This document shows positions 1-9,395 of a stretch of DNA of 64,000 nucleotides, piece after piece. The position numbers were made by a program, and so were the translations under genes. Every line of letters starts with the position of its first letter. Positions within the stretch are counted from its first letter, which is position 1. Origin of the DNA: Paenibacillus sp. SYP-B4298 (GTDB lineage: Bacteria > Bacillota > Bacilli > Paenibacillales > Paenibacillaceae); NCBI RefSeq assembly GCF_027627475.1, contig NZ_CP115484.1, forward strand, positions 3,952,001 to 4,016,000, written 5' to 3'. Under the pieces are notes generated by a model, which had not been told where the DNA came from, made no database searches, and saw nothing but the letters and a program-made list of their open reading frames with translations.

Positions 1-177
1 GCATTATAGTTGTTCTGCACCTGCAATGCAAGTCTACATCTACAGCAAGTCTTGCTGCATGGCAACGGCGTGTAACTACGAGCAGAGCCGCATCTCAGAC
101 AAAGCACGACAAATTCTGCGATCCAAGCAATGTACACGCTCCCTAGCCGCAACTGCTCCTGTTTTGCTTCATCAGAA

Positions 178-221
178 ACGGCAGTCCGATTAGGTAGCTC
201 ACCCACCTGTCGGACTGCCGT
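178..221 (-). terminator. Hairpin terminator after the ferredoxin reductase gene
   Basis: A perfect 12-bp inverted repeat (ACGGCAGTCCGA / TCGGACTGCCGT) with a 20-nt loop lies just past the stop codon of the minus-strand reductase gene. The loop holds a smaller AGGT/ACCT pairing. The T-run that follows on the minus strand is weak (CGTTTCTG), so termination may be incomplete. Upstream of it, bases 1-177 show no gene I can support. Confidence 0.6.
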
Positions 222-231
222 CCTGATTCGT

Positions 232-1281
232 TTATCTGGAGAATAGATGCTTCTTTAACTCACGATTCTTGTCAGCGAATCGGTCGTTATGGGAGGAGAC
301 CATTGCGCGCTCCTCTGCCTCAGGCGTAATATAGCGCTTCGCCTTATTCACAGCGTTGGCCGCATCCTGGAAGGCGCCTGCAATCAGATGCAGCTTGCCC
401 TCGTGATGCAAGATGTCGCCTGCCGCATAGATGCCAGGCACCGAGGTTTCGCTCATTGCTGTACCGGCAATCCAGTGCTCATACAGTTCCAGACGAATGC
501 TGCTGTTCTGCAGCAGCTCCTTGTCCCGCTCGTAGCCGTGGTTGATTATGACCTCATCCACCTCAAGCTCCACCGCGCTGCCATCCTCATTGCTGGTGAG
601 CGCGACGCGCTCAATCTTGTCCTGACCAGGCGAGGCAACCAGTCTGTCGATCGTCGTGTTCAGCCAGCAGGTCACCGAGCTGTCATGCAGGCGCGAGACA
701 TCGGCTTCATGCCCCTGCAGCACCTCCTTACGGTAGGTCAGGTGCACCTGCGCCGCGATTGGCTCCAGCTCATTGGCCCAATCGATTGCCGAGTTCCCGC
801 CGCCGGAGATCAGTACCCGCTTCCCCTTGAAGCGCTCCAGCGACTTGACCGTGTAATGCAGGTTGCTCACCTCAAAGCGTTCTGCCCCCTCAATCTCCAG
901 CTTCATCGGCTTCAAGATGCCTCCGCCGACCGCCAGGATGACTGTCCGCGAGTGATGCTCTTGTCCTGAGGCCGTGTGAAGGATGAATTGTCCGGCTTCG
1001 CCCCTGCCGATCGATGTCACCTTCTCGCCAAGCACCACCTCCGGCTGAAAGGTCAGTCCCTGGGCGACCATCTGTTCAATTAATTGTGCGCCAGGAAGCG
1101 GGGGCACGCCCCCTACATCCCAGACCATTTTCTCTGGATAGACATGAACCTTGCCGCCCAGCCGCGGCTGGAACTCGATAATCTTCGTCTTCATCTCCCT
1201 CAACCCGCTATAGAATGAGGCGAACAAGCCTGCAGGCCCACCGCCAATAATCGTCACGTCGTATAATTCCTTCTCGTTCAT
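232..1281 (-). CDS. Ferredoxin--NADP(+) reductase, thioredoxin-reductase-like type
   Basis: This is a soluble FAD/NADPH flavoenzyme that passes electrons between NADPH and ferredoxin or flavodoxin. An N-terminal FAD motif ([10 protein letters not shown], about residues 12-21) and an internal NADPH motif (SGGGNSAIDW, about residue 160) are visible. The CxxC pair of true thioredoxin reductases is absent, which fits the YumC-type reductase. The start was set at the ATG at 1281, with a GGAGCG ribosome site. The reading frame extends upstream, but those residues look non-coding. A Fur-box-like site lies just upstream. The gene follows the siderophore permease genes on the same strand, so a role in supplying reductant for iron release is plausible but inferred. 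A paralogue lies at 10810-11808. Confidence 0.88.
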   Translation of the reverse strand: MNEKELYDVTIIGGGPAGLFASFYSGLREMKTKIIEFQPRLGGKVHVYPEKMVWDVGGVPPLPGAQLIEQMVAQGLTFQPEVVLGEKVTSIGRGEAGQFILHTASGQEHHSRTVILAVGGGILKPMKLEIEGAERFEVSNLHYTVKSLERFKGKRVLISGGGNSAIDWANELEPIAAQVHLTYRKEVLQGHEADVSRLHDSSVTCWLNTTIDRLVASPGQDKIERVALTSNEDGSAVELEVDEVIINHGYERDKELLQNSSIRLELYEHWIAGTAMSETSVPGIYAAGDILHHEGKLHLIAGAFQDAANAVNKAKRYITPEAEERAMVSSHNDRFADKNRELKKHLFSR

Positions 1282-1296
1282 TGCGCTCGCTCCATT

Positions 1297-1315
1297 TCTA
1301 TTCATTATCATTATT
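1297..1315 (-). promoter_or_regulatory. Fur-box-like operator upstream of the reductase
   Basis: On the minus strand, AATAATGATAATGAATAGA matches the 19-bp iron-box consensus GATAATGATAATCATTATC at 14 of 19 positions. It lies 16 nt before the reductase start codon. The first half-site is nearly perfect and the second is weak. It suggests that the reductase has its own iron-controlled promoter apart from the permease genes upstream. Confidence 0.5.
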
Positions 1316-1493
1316 GAGCCGATGGATTGCCGGGAGCCGTCCGACATGCGCAACTCCAGCAGTGTATACAGAGACAGGCTGTGCCCTCCGCCACCGACTC
1401 CATCCACGGTTCCCGAACACAGCGCCGCCACCATCTGCTGTCGTGTCCAGCCTACTCCTCTGTGAGCTCCTCGCCCGTTATATTCTGCGAGCT

Positions 1494-2522
1494 CTAGCGC
1501 CGCTGCCGACGAAACATAAGATAGATGAAATAAGGCACACCGATAACCGAGATGACGATGCCAACTGGCAATTCGGCCGGGGCAAAGACCGTCTTCCCGA
1601 TGAAATCCCCGACCAGCACCATCAGCATCCCGACAAGACCGCTCACGGGCAACACATACTTATATGCAATGCCGACCAGCCTTCTGGCAATATGAGGAGC
1701 AATCAGGCCGACAAAGCCGACACCGCCCGCCACAGCAACACCAGCGCTGATCAAGCCGACACAGAGCAGCAGTACCTTTAGCCGCTCCCTGTCCTTGTCA
1801 AGCCCTATGCCCGCCACCGATACCTCATCCAGATACAGCAAATCCAGCCGATAAGATCGAAGCCAGATCGCCGGAATCAGCAGCACCACCCACGGCAGCA
1901 CCGCAGCAATCTGCATCCAGCTCGCGCTGTAGATGCTTCCCGCCAGCCAGACAGTCGCCATCTCGAAATCCTGTGGATTCATCTTCAGCGAGATATAGAG
2001 CGATGCTGCTCCAAAGCCGGTGCCAAGCGCAATGCCGACCAGTATGAGCCGCTTGGGATCAAGCATGCCGCGATGCCGAGCCAGTGACAGCAGCAAGATC
2101 GCAGCAGCAAGACCGCCAAGCCAGCCGAACATAGGCATTGTCAGGGCAGACAGCCAGCCAGCTCCCTTAATCGATCCTTGCACAAAAAACATATACAGCA
2201 CAATGGCCAGACCTGCAGCCGAATGAATGCCCAGAATGCCGGGATCAGCGAGCGGATTGCGGGTAATGCCCTGCAAGGCAGCGCCCGCAACAGCCAGCGC
2301 TGCGCCCACTAGGGCGCCAATCACGATTCGAGGCAGCCGAAATTCGAACACAACAAGATCATAATCGCTCACCGACTGCAGCCGCAGCAAGGTGCGGAGC
2401 ACATCCAGCGCCGACAGATCGAACGTTCCATTGGTAACACTCATGTACATCACCGCGATCGCAGCCGCCAGCAGCACACCACTTACCGCTGCACACCGCG
2501 CTCCACTGCTTCGTCTGTTCAA
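1494..2522 (-). CDS. FecCD-family iron-siderophore ABC permease (second subunit)
   Basis: This is an integral membrane permease of the BtuC/FecCD family, which forms half of the inner-membrane channel for ferric siderophores. Its 342 residues are almost all hydrophobic helices, about nine to ten, with the family signature RLPRIVIGALVGAALAVAGA near residue 64 and GLIAPHIARRLVG near residue 272. The start is a TTG at 2522 with a GGAAGGAG ribosome site. It overlaps the stop codon of the preceding permease gene, indicating translational coupling. Its partners are the permease at 2519-3523 and the lipoprotein at 3545-4570. No ATPase gene is adjacent, so a shared FhuC/YusV-like ATPase encoded elsewhere is likely (inference). 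Confidence 0.92.
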   Translation of the reverse strand: MNRRSSGARCAAVSGVLLAAAIAVMYMSVTNGTFDLSALDVLRTLLRLQSVSDYDLVVFEFRLPRIVIGALVGAALAVAGAALQGITRNPLADPGILGIHSAAGLAIVLYMFFVQGSIKGAGWLSALTMPMFGWLGGLAAAILLLSLARHRGMLDPKRLILVGIALGTGFGAASLYISLKMNPQDFEMATVWLAGSIYSASWMQIAAVLPWVVLLIPAIWLRSYRLDLLYLDEVSVAGIGLDKDRERLKVLLLCVGLISAGVAVAGGVGFVGLIAPHIARRLVGIAYKYVLPVSGLVGMLMVLVGDFIGKTVFAPAELPVGIVISVIGVPYFIYLMFRRQRR

Positions 2523-3523
2523 GCGCTCCTTCCCCCTCTCGTTTTGACCAGATACAGAAAGTAAGGAACGCCGAACAGCGCAGTAACGACGCCGATCGGG
2601 GTCTCAAAGGGAGCATTCAGCAAGCGGCTGATCACATCCGACCAGGCCAGAAACAGCGCTCCCAGCAACGCCGCATATGGAACAATCCTTCGATAGTCCT
2701 GACCGACCAGATAACGTGTCACATGGGGAATAATCAACCCGATAAACGCAATCTTGCCAGCCAGCGCCACTGAGATGCCTGTCAGCAAGACGACACTGAG
2801 CATCGTCAGACCCTTCATGCGCGCCACATTCATCCCCAGCCCCGCAGCCGCCTCCTCGCCGAGCGACAAGGCCGTTACCGAGCGGGAGACCATCCAGGCC
2901 AGCGCGAGGCCAGCTACTGCAAACGGAATCGTCCACTTGATCATTAGCGGATCCATCTGGTGCAGCCTGGCATTATACCAGAAGCTGAGATGCTGCGAGA
3001 CCTGATAATAGGTTGCCAGCGCCTGCGAGATGCCACCAAGGAAGGTGCCCAGTATCGTGCCGAGTATAGCCAGCGTGAGCGGCGACATGCCGTCCGGCAG
3101 CCATTTTGCGATCGTGAATACAAGCCCGGCGCCCAACGCCGAGCCGATTAAGGAGCACACAATCATTGTCATCGGGGTCGCTCCCGGCCAAAAGATCATG
3201 CATAGCGTCACCACAAATACTGAACCATCCGCTACACCCATAATGGAAGGAGAGGCCAGATAGTTTCTGGTCATCCCCTGCATTAATGCGCCCGCCACGG
3301 CCAGGAACGCCCCGATCATCAGTGCGCCCGCCACACGGGGCAGGCGCGAGGTATGAATGATGAGGTGATCCATTTGCCCCTCGTCATAGTGGATGAATGA
3401 CTCCCATACCGTTTGGTAGGATATGGACTTGGAGCCATACGAGACGGATACAGCAATCGTCATGATGAACAGAACAGCCAGCAGCATCAAGTGTATCCTT
3501 TTGCGTCTTATCAACCTGCCCAT
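2519..3523 (-). CDS. FecCD-family iron-siderophore ABC permease (first subunit)
   Basis: This second FecCD-type permease subunit has 334 residues. It opens with a basic N-terminus and a membrane helix, followed by the family signature SRLPRVAGALMIGAFLAVAG near residue 59 and GLIIPHVTRYLVG near residue 265. It should heterodimerise with the product of 1494-2522 to import the siderophore delivered by the lipoprotein encoded just upstream. The gene follows the lipoprotein gene by about 20 nt and overlaps the next permease gene, so the three form one transcript. Expression is expected to follow the Fur box at 5947-5966. Confidence 0.92.
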   Translation of the reverse strand: MGRLIRRKRIHLMLLAVLFIMTIAVSVSYGSKSISYQTVWESFIHYDEGQMDHLIIHTSRLPRVAGALMIGAFLAVAGALMQGMTRNYLASPSIMGVADGSVFVVTLCMIFWPGATPMTMIVCSLIGSALGAGLVFTIAKWLPDGMSPLTLAILGTILGTFLGGISQALATYYQVSQHLSFWYNARLHQMDPLMIKWTIPFAVAGLALAWMVSRSVTALSLGEEAAAGLGMNVARMKGLTMLSVVLLTGISVALAGKIAFIGLIIPHVTRYLVGQDYRRIVPYAALLGALFLAWSDVISRLLNAPFETPIGVVTALFGVPYFLYLVKTRGGRSA

Positions 3524-3544
3524 TTGCTGTTTTGCTCCAATCTG

Positions 3545-4570
3545 CTATTTATCCAGATGCTGCTGCAGACTTGCCAGAAACTTGATGCGGCTAAAGGCCG
3601 GTCCGCCCTCCAGCAGCGGATCTACGACATTGACGTAGACCTGATCCTGCTTGAATGCCGTAATATTCTGGATTATCGCATTGTTCTTGAGACCATTATA
3701 GGCCTGCTCCGTCTCTCCGCTCTCGCTCGTCGCGAATTGGATGAACAGATAATCGGGATTCATCTCCGCCAATTGCTCCACCGAGATCGCCTCTTGCGTC
3801 TTTGCCGCCGCAACCTGCGCCGGAACCTCCAGACCAATCTCATCATACAGAACCGGGTTGAAGTAGACATCCGGCGGATAGACATACATCTGCGTCCCTC
3901 GTATCCGCACCGCAGCTACACGCTTCCCCTGAAGCTTCTCCTTGATAGAGGCCTGCATCGCCTCGGCATCCTGCTTGTACTGAGCGAGAATCGCCTCAGC
4001 CTCCTGCTGCTTGCTGCCTAATTCGCCCATCAGTCGAAGATTGGCTTCCCAATCTGTCGCAATATGAGAGACGAGAATTGTCGGCGCGATCTTCCGCAGC
4101 TTCTCCTGCACCTCTGCCGTAAATTTGGTAGAGCCCAAAATAACGTCCGGCTTGAGCCCCAGAATAGTCTCAAAATTAGGCTGCTGCTTCTCGCCAATCG
4201 ATACCGCATCCGCTGTAATTGCTGCGAACATCTCCGGGAAGCTGCCGCCGACTGAGATGGCTCCAGCCGGGTGCACACCCAGCGCCGCTGCATCCTCCAT
4301 TGCCTCCATTGCGCCAGCAATGACGAGCTTCTGCACCTTCGCCGGAATGGTATAGGTCTGTCCAAGGTATTCAATTGTTCTCGTCTCTCCACCCTCGTCC
4401 GCTCCGGACTCGTTCTGAGACGAGGTATTCGCTTGTTCGCTCTGTGACTGCTCTGTCTGCGAACTGCCTGAAGCGCCCGTTGGTTCAATCGTCTTGTTCC
4501 CGCTGCCGCATGCGGCCAGCATTACCATCAGGATGGCCATCAGCCCGGCCAGCATCCATTTAGTGTTCAT
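3545..4570 (-). CDS. Iron-siderophore ABC transporter substrate-binding lipoprotein
   Basis: This is the extracellular lipid-anchored receptor (FhuD/FecB type, PF01497) that captures a ferric siderophore and hands it to the two permeases downstream. The start is the ATG at 4570, preceded by GGAG. It gives a type II signal peptide with lipobox MLAACG (Cys at about residue 21). A low-complexity Ser/Gln/Glu linker follows, and then the binding domain with the usual EAMEDAAALGV and LKPDVILGS segments. The length of 341 residues is normal for the family. The 5' end lies close behind the monooxygenase gene, so the two are co-transcribed. The ligand cannot be read from the sequence. Confidence 0.93.
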   Translation of the reverse strand: MNTKWMLAGLMAILMVMLAACGSGNKTIEPTGASGSSQTEQSQSEQANTSSQNESGADEGGETRTIEYLGQTYTIPAKVQKLVIAGAMEAMEDAAALGVHPAGAISVGGSFPEMFAAITADAVSIGEKQQPNFETILGLKPDVILGSTKFTAEVQEKLRKIAPTILVSHIATDWEANLRLMGELGSKQQEAEAILAQYKQDAEAMQASIKEKLQGKRVAAVRIRGTQMYVYPPDVYFNPVLYDEIGLEVPAQVAAAKTQEAISVEQLAEMNPDYLFIQFATSESGETEQAYNGLKNNAIIQNITAFKQDQVYVNVVDPLLEGGPAFSRIKFLASLQQHLDK

Positions 4571-4598
4571 TGTCTCTCCATATCCCCTCTCTATATAA

Positions 4599-5912
4599 CT
4601 ATGCCATCCCCAAATGAGCGCGTAGAGTCGTGCCAGCATACTCGTGCCGGAACAGCCCTTGCTCTGCCAGCATCGGTATCAGCTCATCCAGCAGCAGATC
4701 GAGCGATTGCAGTGAACCGCCGGGGAGCGCAATCAGCCCATCCAGCGCCCCGGCTTCATGCCATAAGCCGATCTCGCGCGCCGCATCCTCCACCGTGCCG
4801 ACAACCATCCAATGTCCTGAAGCTGTAACCTCTGGACGGTTCAACAGCTCCTGCACCGTTGGCTGCTCGGTATGAATATACCGGTGCAGCAGATCGGCGT
4901 GTGTCTGGCTGCGGACGGGCGGAGCAGGCTGCTGAGATGCCGCCAACAGCTCGCCTGTTATACGCTGATCAAGCGGCCAGCCACGAAGATCCAGCCCGAG
5001 CAGCGAGTGCAGCGCCGCATAACGCAGCTCCGCGCCCAGATGGGCGTGCGCCTCCTGGTACAGCTCCTGCGCCTCGCTGCGCGTGCGGCCCAGGATGAAG
5101 TGCATGCCCGGCAGCACCCGGACAGCGTCCGGGTCACGGCCGAGCTGCCGAGCCCGCCGCCGCAGATCCGCGCGCAGCTCTGTTCCCGCAGCCCGATCCG
5201 GCGCCGCTGCAAACACAGCATCCGCTGTCGCCGCAGCAAAGCTGCGGCCGCGCTCCGAGGCGCCCGCCTGGAATAGCGGCGGTGCACCCGCCGCATGAGC
5301 TGGCACATTCAGCGGTCCCTTCACGCTAAAGTGCTCGCCGCTATGTTCAATCGCGGTAATAAGACTGCTGTCAGCAAACTTTCCCTTACTGCGGTCAAGC
5401 AGCAGCGCCTCATGCGGAAAGCTGCTCCACAGCTTGCCAACCACCTCAGCGAATTCCTCAGCCTGCGCATATCTCGCCTCCGAGGCCGGCAGCGGGGTCG
5501 CGCTGAAGTTATCCGCTCCATCCAGAGCCGTCACCATATTCCAGCCTGCCCGTCCATTGCTTAGCCAGTGCAAGGATTGCAGTTGTCTCGCGGCTATATA
5601 AGGCGGATAGAACATCGTCGACATCGTCGTCACCAGCCCGATCCTGCTCGTCTCGCGAGCGATCGCCGTCATCAGCAGCGTTGGGTCAAGGCCGCCAAAG
5701 CCGGGCGAATGATCAAGTGCAGCAGCCCGCAGCAGCAACGCATCCGGCTTGAATACAAAATCAAGCTTCGCTTGCTCCGCTCGCTGCGCCAGCCTCACAT
5801 ACAGCTCGCTGGAATACAGTTGCTCAACACCGCTATCCGGCCTCCGCCACCCTGCCCCCTTCATCCACGTTGCCGACAGGGACAACCCGATACACAGTTG
5901 TCTTTTACTCAC
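4599..5912 (-). CDS. NtaA/SnaA/DszA-type FMN-dependent monooxygenase
   Basis: This is a TIM-barrel flavin monooxygenase of the bacterial luciferase-like superfamily, in the subgroup that includes nitrilotriacetate monooxygenase NtaA and pristinamycin synthase SnaA. Visible family segments are GLSLSATWMKGAGWRRP at the N-terminus, FKPDALLLRA near residue 55, SNGRAGWNMVTA near residue 122 and LFQAGASERGRSFAA near residue 215. The start is a GTG at 5912 with an AAGGAAGG ribosome site. A near-perfect Fur box lies 35 nt upstream, and the gene leads the siderophore uptake operon. Enzymes of this group need reduced FMN from a separate reductase. The placement suggests oxidative breakdown of an imported chelator or siderophore, which is inference. 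The sequence is strongly GC-rich around 4.9-5.3 kb. Confidence 0.85.
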   Translation of the reverse strand: MSKRQLCIGLSLSATWMKGAGWRRPDSGVEQLYSSELYVRLAQRAEQAKLDFVFKPDALLLRAAALDHSPGFGGLDPTLLMTAIARETSRIGLVTTMSTMFYPPYIAARQLQSLHWLSNGRAGWNMVTALDGADNFSATPLPASEARYAQAEEFAEVVGKLWSSFPHEALLLDRSKGKFADSSLITAIEHSGEHFSVKGPLNVPAHAAGAPPLFQAGASERGRSFAAATADAVFAAAPDRAAGTELRADLRRRARQLGRDPDAVRVLPGMHFILGRTRSEAQELYQEAHAHLGAELRYAALHSLLGLDLRGWPLDQRITGELLAASQQPAPPVRSQTHADLLHRYIHTEQPTVQELLNRPEVTASGHWMVVGTVEDAAREIGLWHEAGALDGLIALPGGSLQSLDLLLDELIPMLAEQGLFRHEYAGTTLRAHLGMA

Positions 5913-5946
5913 GTTACCAGCCTTCCTTATGCATCTGTCAATTTAT

Positions 5947-5966
5947 GATAATGATAATTATTATCA
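5947..5966. promoter_or_regulatory. Fur box controlling the iron operon
   Basis: GATAATGATAATTATTATC matches the 19-bp iron-box consensus at 18 of 19 positions, and TGATAATTATTATCA inside it is a perfect 7-1-7 inverted repeat. It sits 35 nt before the GTG start of the monooxygenase gene and after the stop codon of the AraC gene. It should repress the operon from 5912 down to 1494 when iron is sufficient. Confidence 0.9.
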
Positions 5967-6048
5967 ATAAAAGTATACCAAGAAGCACTGGCGATTCCAA
6001 TGCACAATTCGTAAATCATGCATGCATTATTATCTAATCGGCTCCATG

Positions 6049-6882
6049 TTACGGTGCAGTCGATTCATTGGAATGCTCCGCGTATGCGGACGGAGACATC
6101 CCGTAGTAGCTCCTAAACACGCGGCTGAAGTAGAACGGATTGGCATACCCCACACTGGATGCTACATCCCGGACTGAATACGATCTTGTTGTTAATAATT
6201 CGCAGGCCCGCTCCAGCCGGCAGCGAATGACATAGTCGATCGGTCGGCAGCCTGTATATTTATGAAAATAATACGAGAAGCTTTTGGCGTTCATGGCATG
6301 TAGTTCGGCTAGCTCATTCAGCGTGAGTGGGTGCATATAATGCCCTTCAATATAGGCCACAGCAGCTTCAATGCTGCTCCGGCCCGTCTGCTTCTCACCG
6401 AAGCGGTGGCTGCAGCCTGTCAGCACCTGATGCATAAGCGACAGAAACAGCTCCTTCACCCGCAGCTTGCCTAGCCCGCTCGGATTGCGAAAGTGCTGGT
6501 GCAGCAGCAGCAGCAGCTCGTTCACGCGCGAATTGCAGCCATATTCCAGCTTAAAATGAGAAGCTTCTTGCGGATACCGGGACTCTGTGAACGGATTCCA
6601 GCGGTAAAATACCGAGAAATACTCGTATTCGGAGGTGCCAACAACTCGAGATTGCAGCTTTAATCCGGGAACGGCCTGGGCGATAACGCCTGGCCGCAAG
6701 TCATACTCCTTCCCCTCCAGATGCATTAAGGCTTGTCCCCGCACAGGGAACAATAACCCGTATCTTTCCGTCTTAAAACCATGCAGCACGCTTTGGGGTG
6801 GGATGACAAGCCGATACACTCCCTCTATCTCGTATGCCTCGCTGGCGAACATTTCAGCCAATTGCTCTGTATCCATCATCAT
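6049..6882 (-). CDS. AraC-family transcriptional regulator (iron locus)
   Basis: This is a one-component DNA-binding regulator. The C-terminal ~100 residues hold the double helix-turn-helix of AraC/XylS proteins (LNELAELHAMNAKSFSYYF, then VRDVASSVGYANPFYFSRVF). The N-terminal ~150 residues form a cupin-like sensing domain. The start was set at the ATG at 6882, which has an AAGG ribosome site at proper spacing. A longer version from 6918 has none and would overlap the Fur-like operator. The gene lies directly upstream of the Fur-controlled siderophore operon on the same strand. By analogy with the Btr and AlcR regulators it may activate that operon in response to the siderophore (inference). 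Confidence 0.87.
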   Translation of the reverse strand: MMMDTEQLAEMFASEAYEIEGVYRLVIPPQSVLHGFKTERYGLLFPVRGQALMHLEGKEYDLRPGVIAQAVPGLKLQSRVVGTSEYEYFSVFYRWNPFTESRYPQEASHFKLEYGCNSRVNELLLLLHQHFRNPSGLGKLRVKELFLSLMHQVLTGCSHRFGEKQTGRSSIEAAVAYIEGHYMHPLTLNELAELHAMNAKSFSYYFHKYTGCRPIDYVIRCRLERACELLTTRSYSVRDVASSVGYANPFYFSRVFRSYYGMSPSAYAEHSNESTAP

Positions 6883-6919
6883 TTTCACTGCCTTCGTATA
6901 GAAATGATCCATTCTCATT

Positions 6920-6938
6920 GAGAATGATATTCATTTAT
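6920..6938 (-). promoter_or_regulatory. Fur-box-like operator upstream of the AraC regulator
   Basis: GAGAATGATATTCATTTAT agrees with the iron-box consensus at about 14 of 19 positions and includes the short palindrome GAATGATATTC. It lies about 40 nt before the preferred AraC start. It suggests that the regulator itself is iron-responsive. A weaker match than the box at 5947. Confidence 0.5.
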
Positions 6939-7007
6939 TGTAAACCCAAAAAAGCGGAGCTGCAACGCTTCCGCTTTCACATTGGTTTAGAGCACCTATA
7001 CATAATA

Positions 7008-9395
7008 TTAATGTTTCGAGAATTCAATGATATATGGCACCATCGCCTCGGCACGGAAGGCAAACAGGGAATTGCCCGCTACCATCCTTTCAAACTCCAC
7101 CTCTCTTCCCTCACCGCTAATCCGAATCGGAGACCTTCCTGCTGCACATCTGACCTCCTGCGCCCTGCTCGAACGAATCCACGCCTGCTCCAGCCTGCCG
7201 CCGCTCCAGCTTAGCCCTACCTCATAGCCTCCCCTCGCTCGCAGACCGCTGACCTCGCCGTCCATCCACTTGTCCGGCAAGGCCGGGAGCAGATCAAGGA
7301 AGCCCTGATGCGATTGCAGCAGCATCTCGGCAATGCCGGCTGTAGCGGCAAAATTACCGTCAATCTGGAACGGTGGATGCGCATCGAACAGATTCGCATA
7401 CACACCGCCTCCATTCCTGCCGAGCGCTCCCTCACTCGGAACGAGCGTCAGCAGATTGCCAATCAGCCGCTCCGCCCGACTGCCATCCTTGAATCTGGCC
7501 CACAGCCCGATCTTCCAGCCCAGGCTCCAGCCAGTGCCGCCGTCTCCTCGGCGATCCAGAGACACCTGTCCTGCCTGGAACAGCTCAGGATTGGAGGCTT
7601 CCGAGATGAGCCGCCCCGGATAGATGCCTACCAGATGCGAGACATGGCGATGATGAATGTCCTCATCCTCAAAATCCTTGTACCACTCCTGCAATTGCCC
7701 ATGCTCCCCGATCTGCAGCGGCAGCAGCCTGCGCTTCGCAGCGGCCAGCTCCGCACAGAACACTTCATCCACCTCAAGCTTCTCCGCCGCTGCCATGCAG
7801 TTATCGAACAGCTCTGCGATGAGGCTCAAATCCATCGTAGCAGCCGCACTGACCGCATAGCATGCATCCCCTATTCTGAACCTCTGCTCCGGAGAGGTCG
7901 AAGGGCCCGTAATCAGATGACCCTCGGCATCCTCATACAGCCAGTCGAGGCAGAACAGTGCTGCTTCCTTCATCAACGGGTAGGCCCGTTCTCTCAGATA
8001 CACCTCATCCCCGCCAAAGGCATAATGCTCCCACAGATGCTGGGTCAGCCATACGCCACCCATCGGCCATAACGCCCATACCGGATCGCCATCTCCGTAA
8101 TCGCCAACCGGAGCGGTCTGCGCCCACAGATCCGAATTATGATGCGCCACCCATCCTCTGGCTCCATAATTGACGCGCGCCGTCTCTCTTCCATTCTCGG
8201 CAAGCCGCTCGATAAAGGACAGGAGCGGCTCATGGAGCTCCGCCATATTGCAGGTCTCCGCTGCCCAATAATTCATCTCCGCATTGATATTCAAGGTGTA
8301 GTTGCTACTCCATGGCGCCCGCGTCTCCTCATTCCAGATGCCCTGCAGGTTGGCAGGCTGCGTGCCGGGACGGGAGCTGGCAATCATTAGATAGCGTCCA
8401 TAATGGAACAACAGCTCGACCAGCCCCGGATCATTGGCCCCGTACTGGGCAATTCGCCGATCAGTGGTCATGTCCGCTGGCGCCTTGCTCTCCCCGAGCC
8501 GCAGCGTTACGCGATGGTACAATTGGCCGTGATCCTCAATATGCGCTTGACGCACATCGGTATACTCCTTCTCCAAGACGGGTTTCAGCGTAGCTGCTGT
8601 CAGCGCTCCCGGCTTGCGGATGTCGCTGGCGGCACCCAATGCAGGATCAAAGCTGGTCGCTGCACTAAAATACAGCACGGCGCTCGTCGCTCCCTCAACC
8701 TGAATACCATCATGGGTAGCGCTCATTACGCCGCCCTCAAGCACCGCCGCCAGCCGACCATGGAACTGAAGTGCGGAAGATGTACTGGGATCACCATATT
8801 GAATCGGATTCGATACATTGCAATAGCTTGGCCACACCTGTTCCGGGGCAGTACCTGCAATGGTATGCTGCCCTCCCGAGACGCCGCTGGCACTGCGCAG
8901 CACACTCGTCAGCCGGGCACGGAAGCTCAGCATCCCCGGCTCGCTGCATTCCAGACGGATGACGACGACCTGGTCAGGATGGGAAGCAAATATCTCACGC
9001 TTGTACTCGGCGCCTCCTACAGTATAAGCAACACGCGCGATCCCCTCCGCCAGCTCAAGCGAGCGGCTGTAGCTCCCGAACCTATTGCCATGCTCCATCG
9101 TCAACAGCAGATCAGCACACGGCAGATAGGATTGCGTGTAGGGTCCCATCATCTGCTTGCCCAATTGATCGGCTGTCGCATAGTCCTCACGCGCAATACT
9201 GTCCCGAATCGCCTGCAACGTTTCCTTCGCTTGCGGATGATTGCCATCCTTCGCAGCGCCTGACCATAAGGTATCCTCATTCAACTGAATGCGCTCCTGC
9301 TCCACACCGCCAAAAATCATCGCCCCCAGATTGCCATTGCCGACGGGAAGCGCTTCCGTCCAATAGCTCGCCGGCTTATCAAATTGTATCTTCAT
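7008..9395 (-). CDS. Glycoside hydrolase family 95 alpha-L-fucosidase
   Basis: This is an inverting alpha-L-fucosidase (or alpha-L-galactosidase) of family GH95, 795 residues, with no signal peptide, so probably cytoplasmic. The N-terminal beta-domain starts with [19 protein letters not shown], typical of the family. The (alpha/alpha)6 barrel carries [10 protein letters not shown] (Asn369 and Asn371, equivalent to the pair that activates water in the Bifidobacterium enzyme), [10 protein letters not shown] (Glu503) and [17 protein letters not shown], whose Asp is the expected base. A good GGAGG ribosome site precedes the ATG at 9395. It is divergent from an AraC regulator gene at 9645, its probable controller. 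Substrates could be fucosylated xyloglucan or mucin-type oligosaccharides. The family call is firm and the substrate is inferred. Confidence 0.93.
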   Translation of the reverse strand: MKIQFDKPASYWTEALPVGNGNLGAMIFGGVEQERIQLNEDTLWSGAAKDGNHPQAKETLQAIRDSIAREDYATADQLGKQMMGPYTQSYLPCADLLLTMEHGNRFGSYSRSLELAEGIARVAYTVGGAEYKREIFASHPDQVVVIRLECSEPGMLSFRARLTSVLRSASGVSGGQHTIAGTAPEQVWPSYCNVSNPIQYGDPSTSSALQFHGRLAAVLEGGVMSATHDGIQVEGATSAVLYFSAATSFDPALGAASDIRKPGALTAATLKPVLEKEYTDVRQAHIEDHGQLYHRVTLRLGESKAPADMTTDRRIAQYGANDPGLVELLFHYGRYLMIASSRPGTQPANLQGIWNEETRAPWSSNYTLNINAEMNYWAAETCNMAELHEPLLSFIERLAENGRETARVNYGARGWVAHHNSDLWAQTAPVGDYGDGDPVWALWPMGGVWLTQHLWEHYAFGGDEVYLRERAYPLMKEAALFCLDWLYEDAEGHLITGPSTSPEQRFRIGDACYAVSAAATMDLSLIAELFDNCMAAAEKLEVDEVFCAELAAAKRRLLPLQIGEHGQLQEWYKDFEDEDIHHRHVSHLVGIYPGRLISEASNPELFQAGQVSLDRRGDGGTGWSLGWKIGLWARFKDGSRAERLIGNLLTLVPSEGALGRNGGGVYANLFDAHPPFQIDGNFAATAGIAEMLLQSHQGFLDLLPALPDKWMDGEVSGLRARGGYEVGLSWSGGRLEQAWIRSSRAQEVRCAAGRSPIRISGEGREVEFERMVAGNSLFAFRAEAMVPYIIEFSKH

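Noticed and set aside
1281-1434. N-terminal extension of the first ferredoxin reductase
   Set aside because: The extra 51 codons lack family similarity and cross a Fur-like site; the ATG at 1281 has the ribosome site.
8403-9263. Plus-strand open frame of 286 codons
   Set aside because: Antisense to the GH95 gene, with no recognisable domain or ribosome site.
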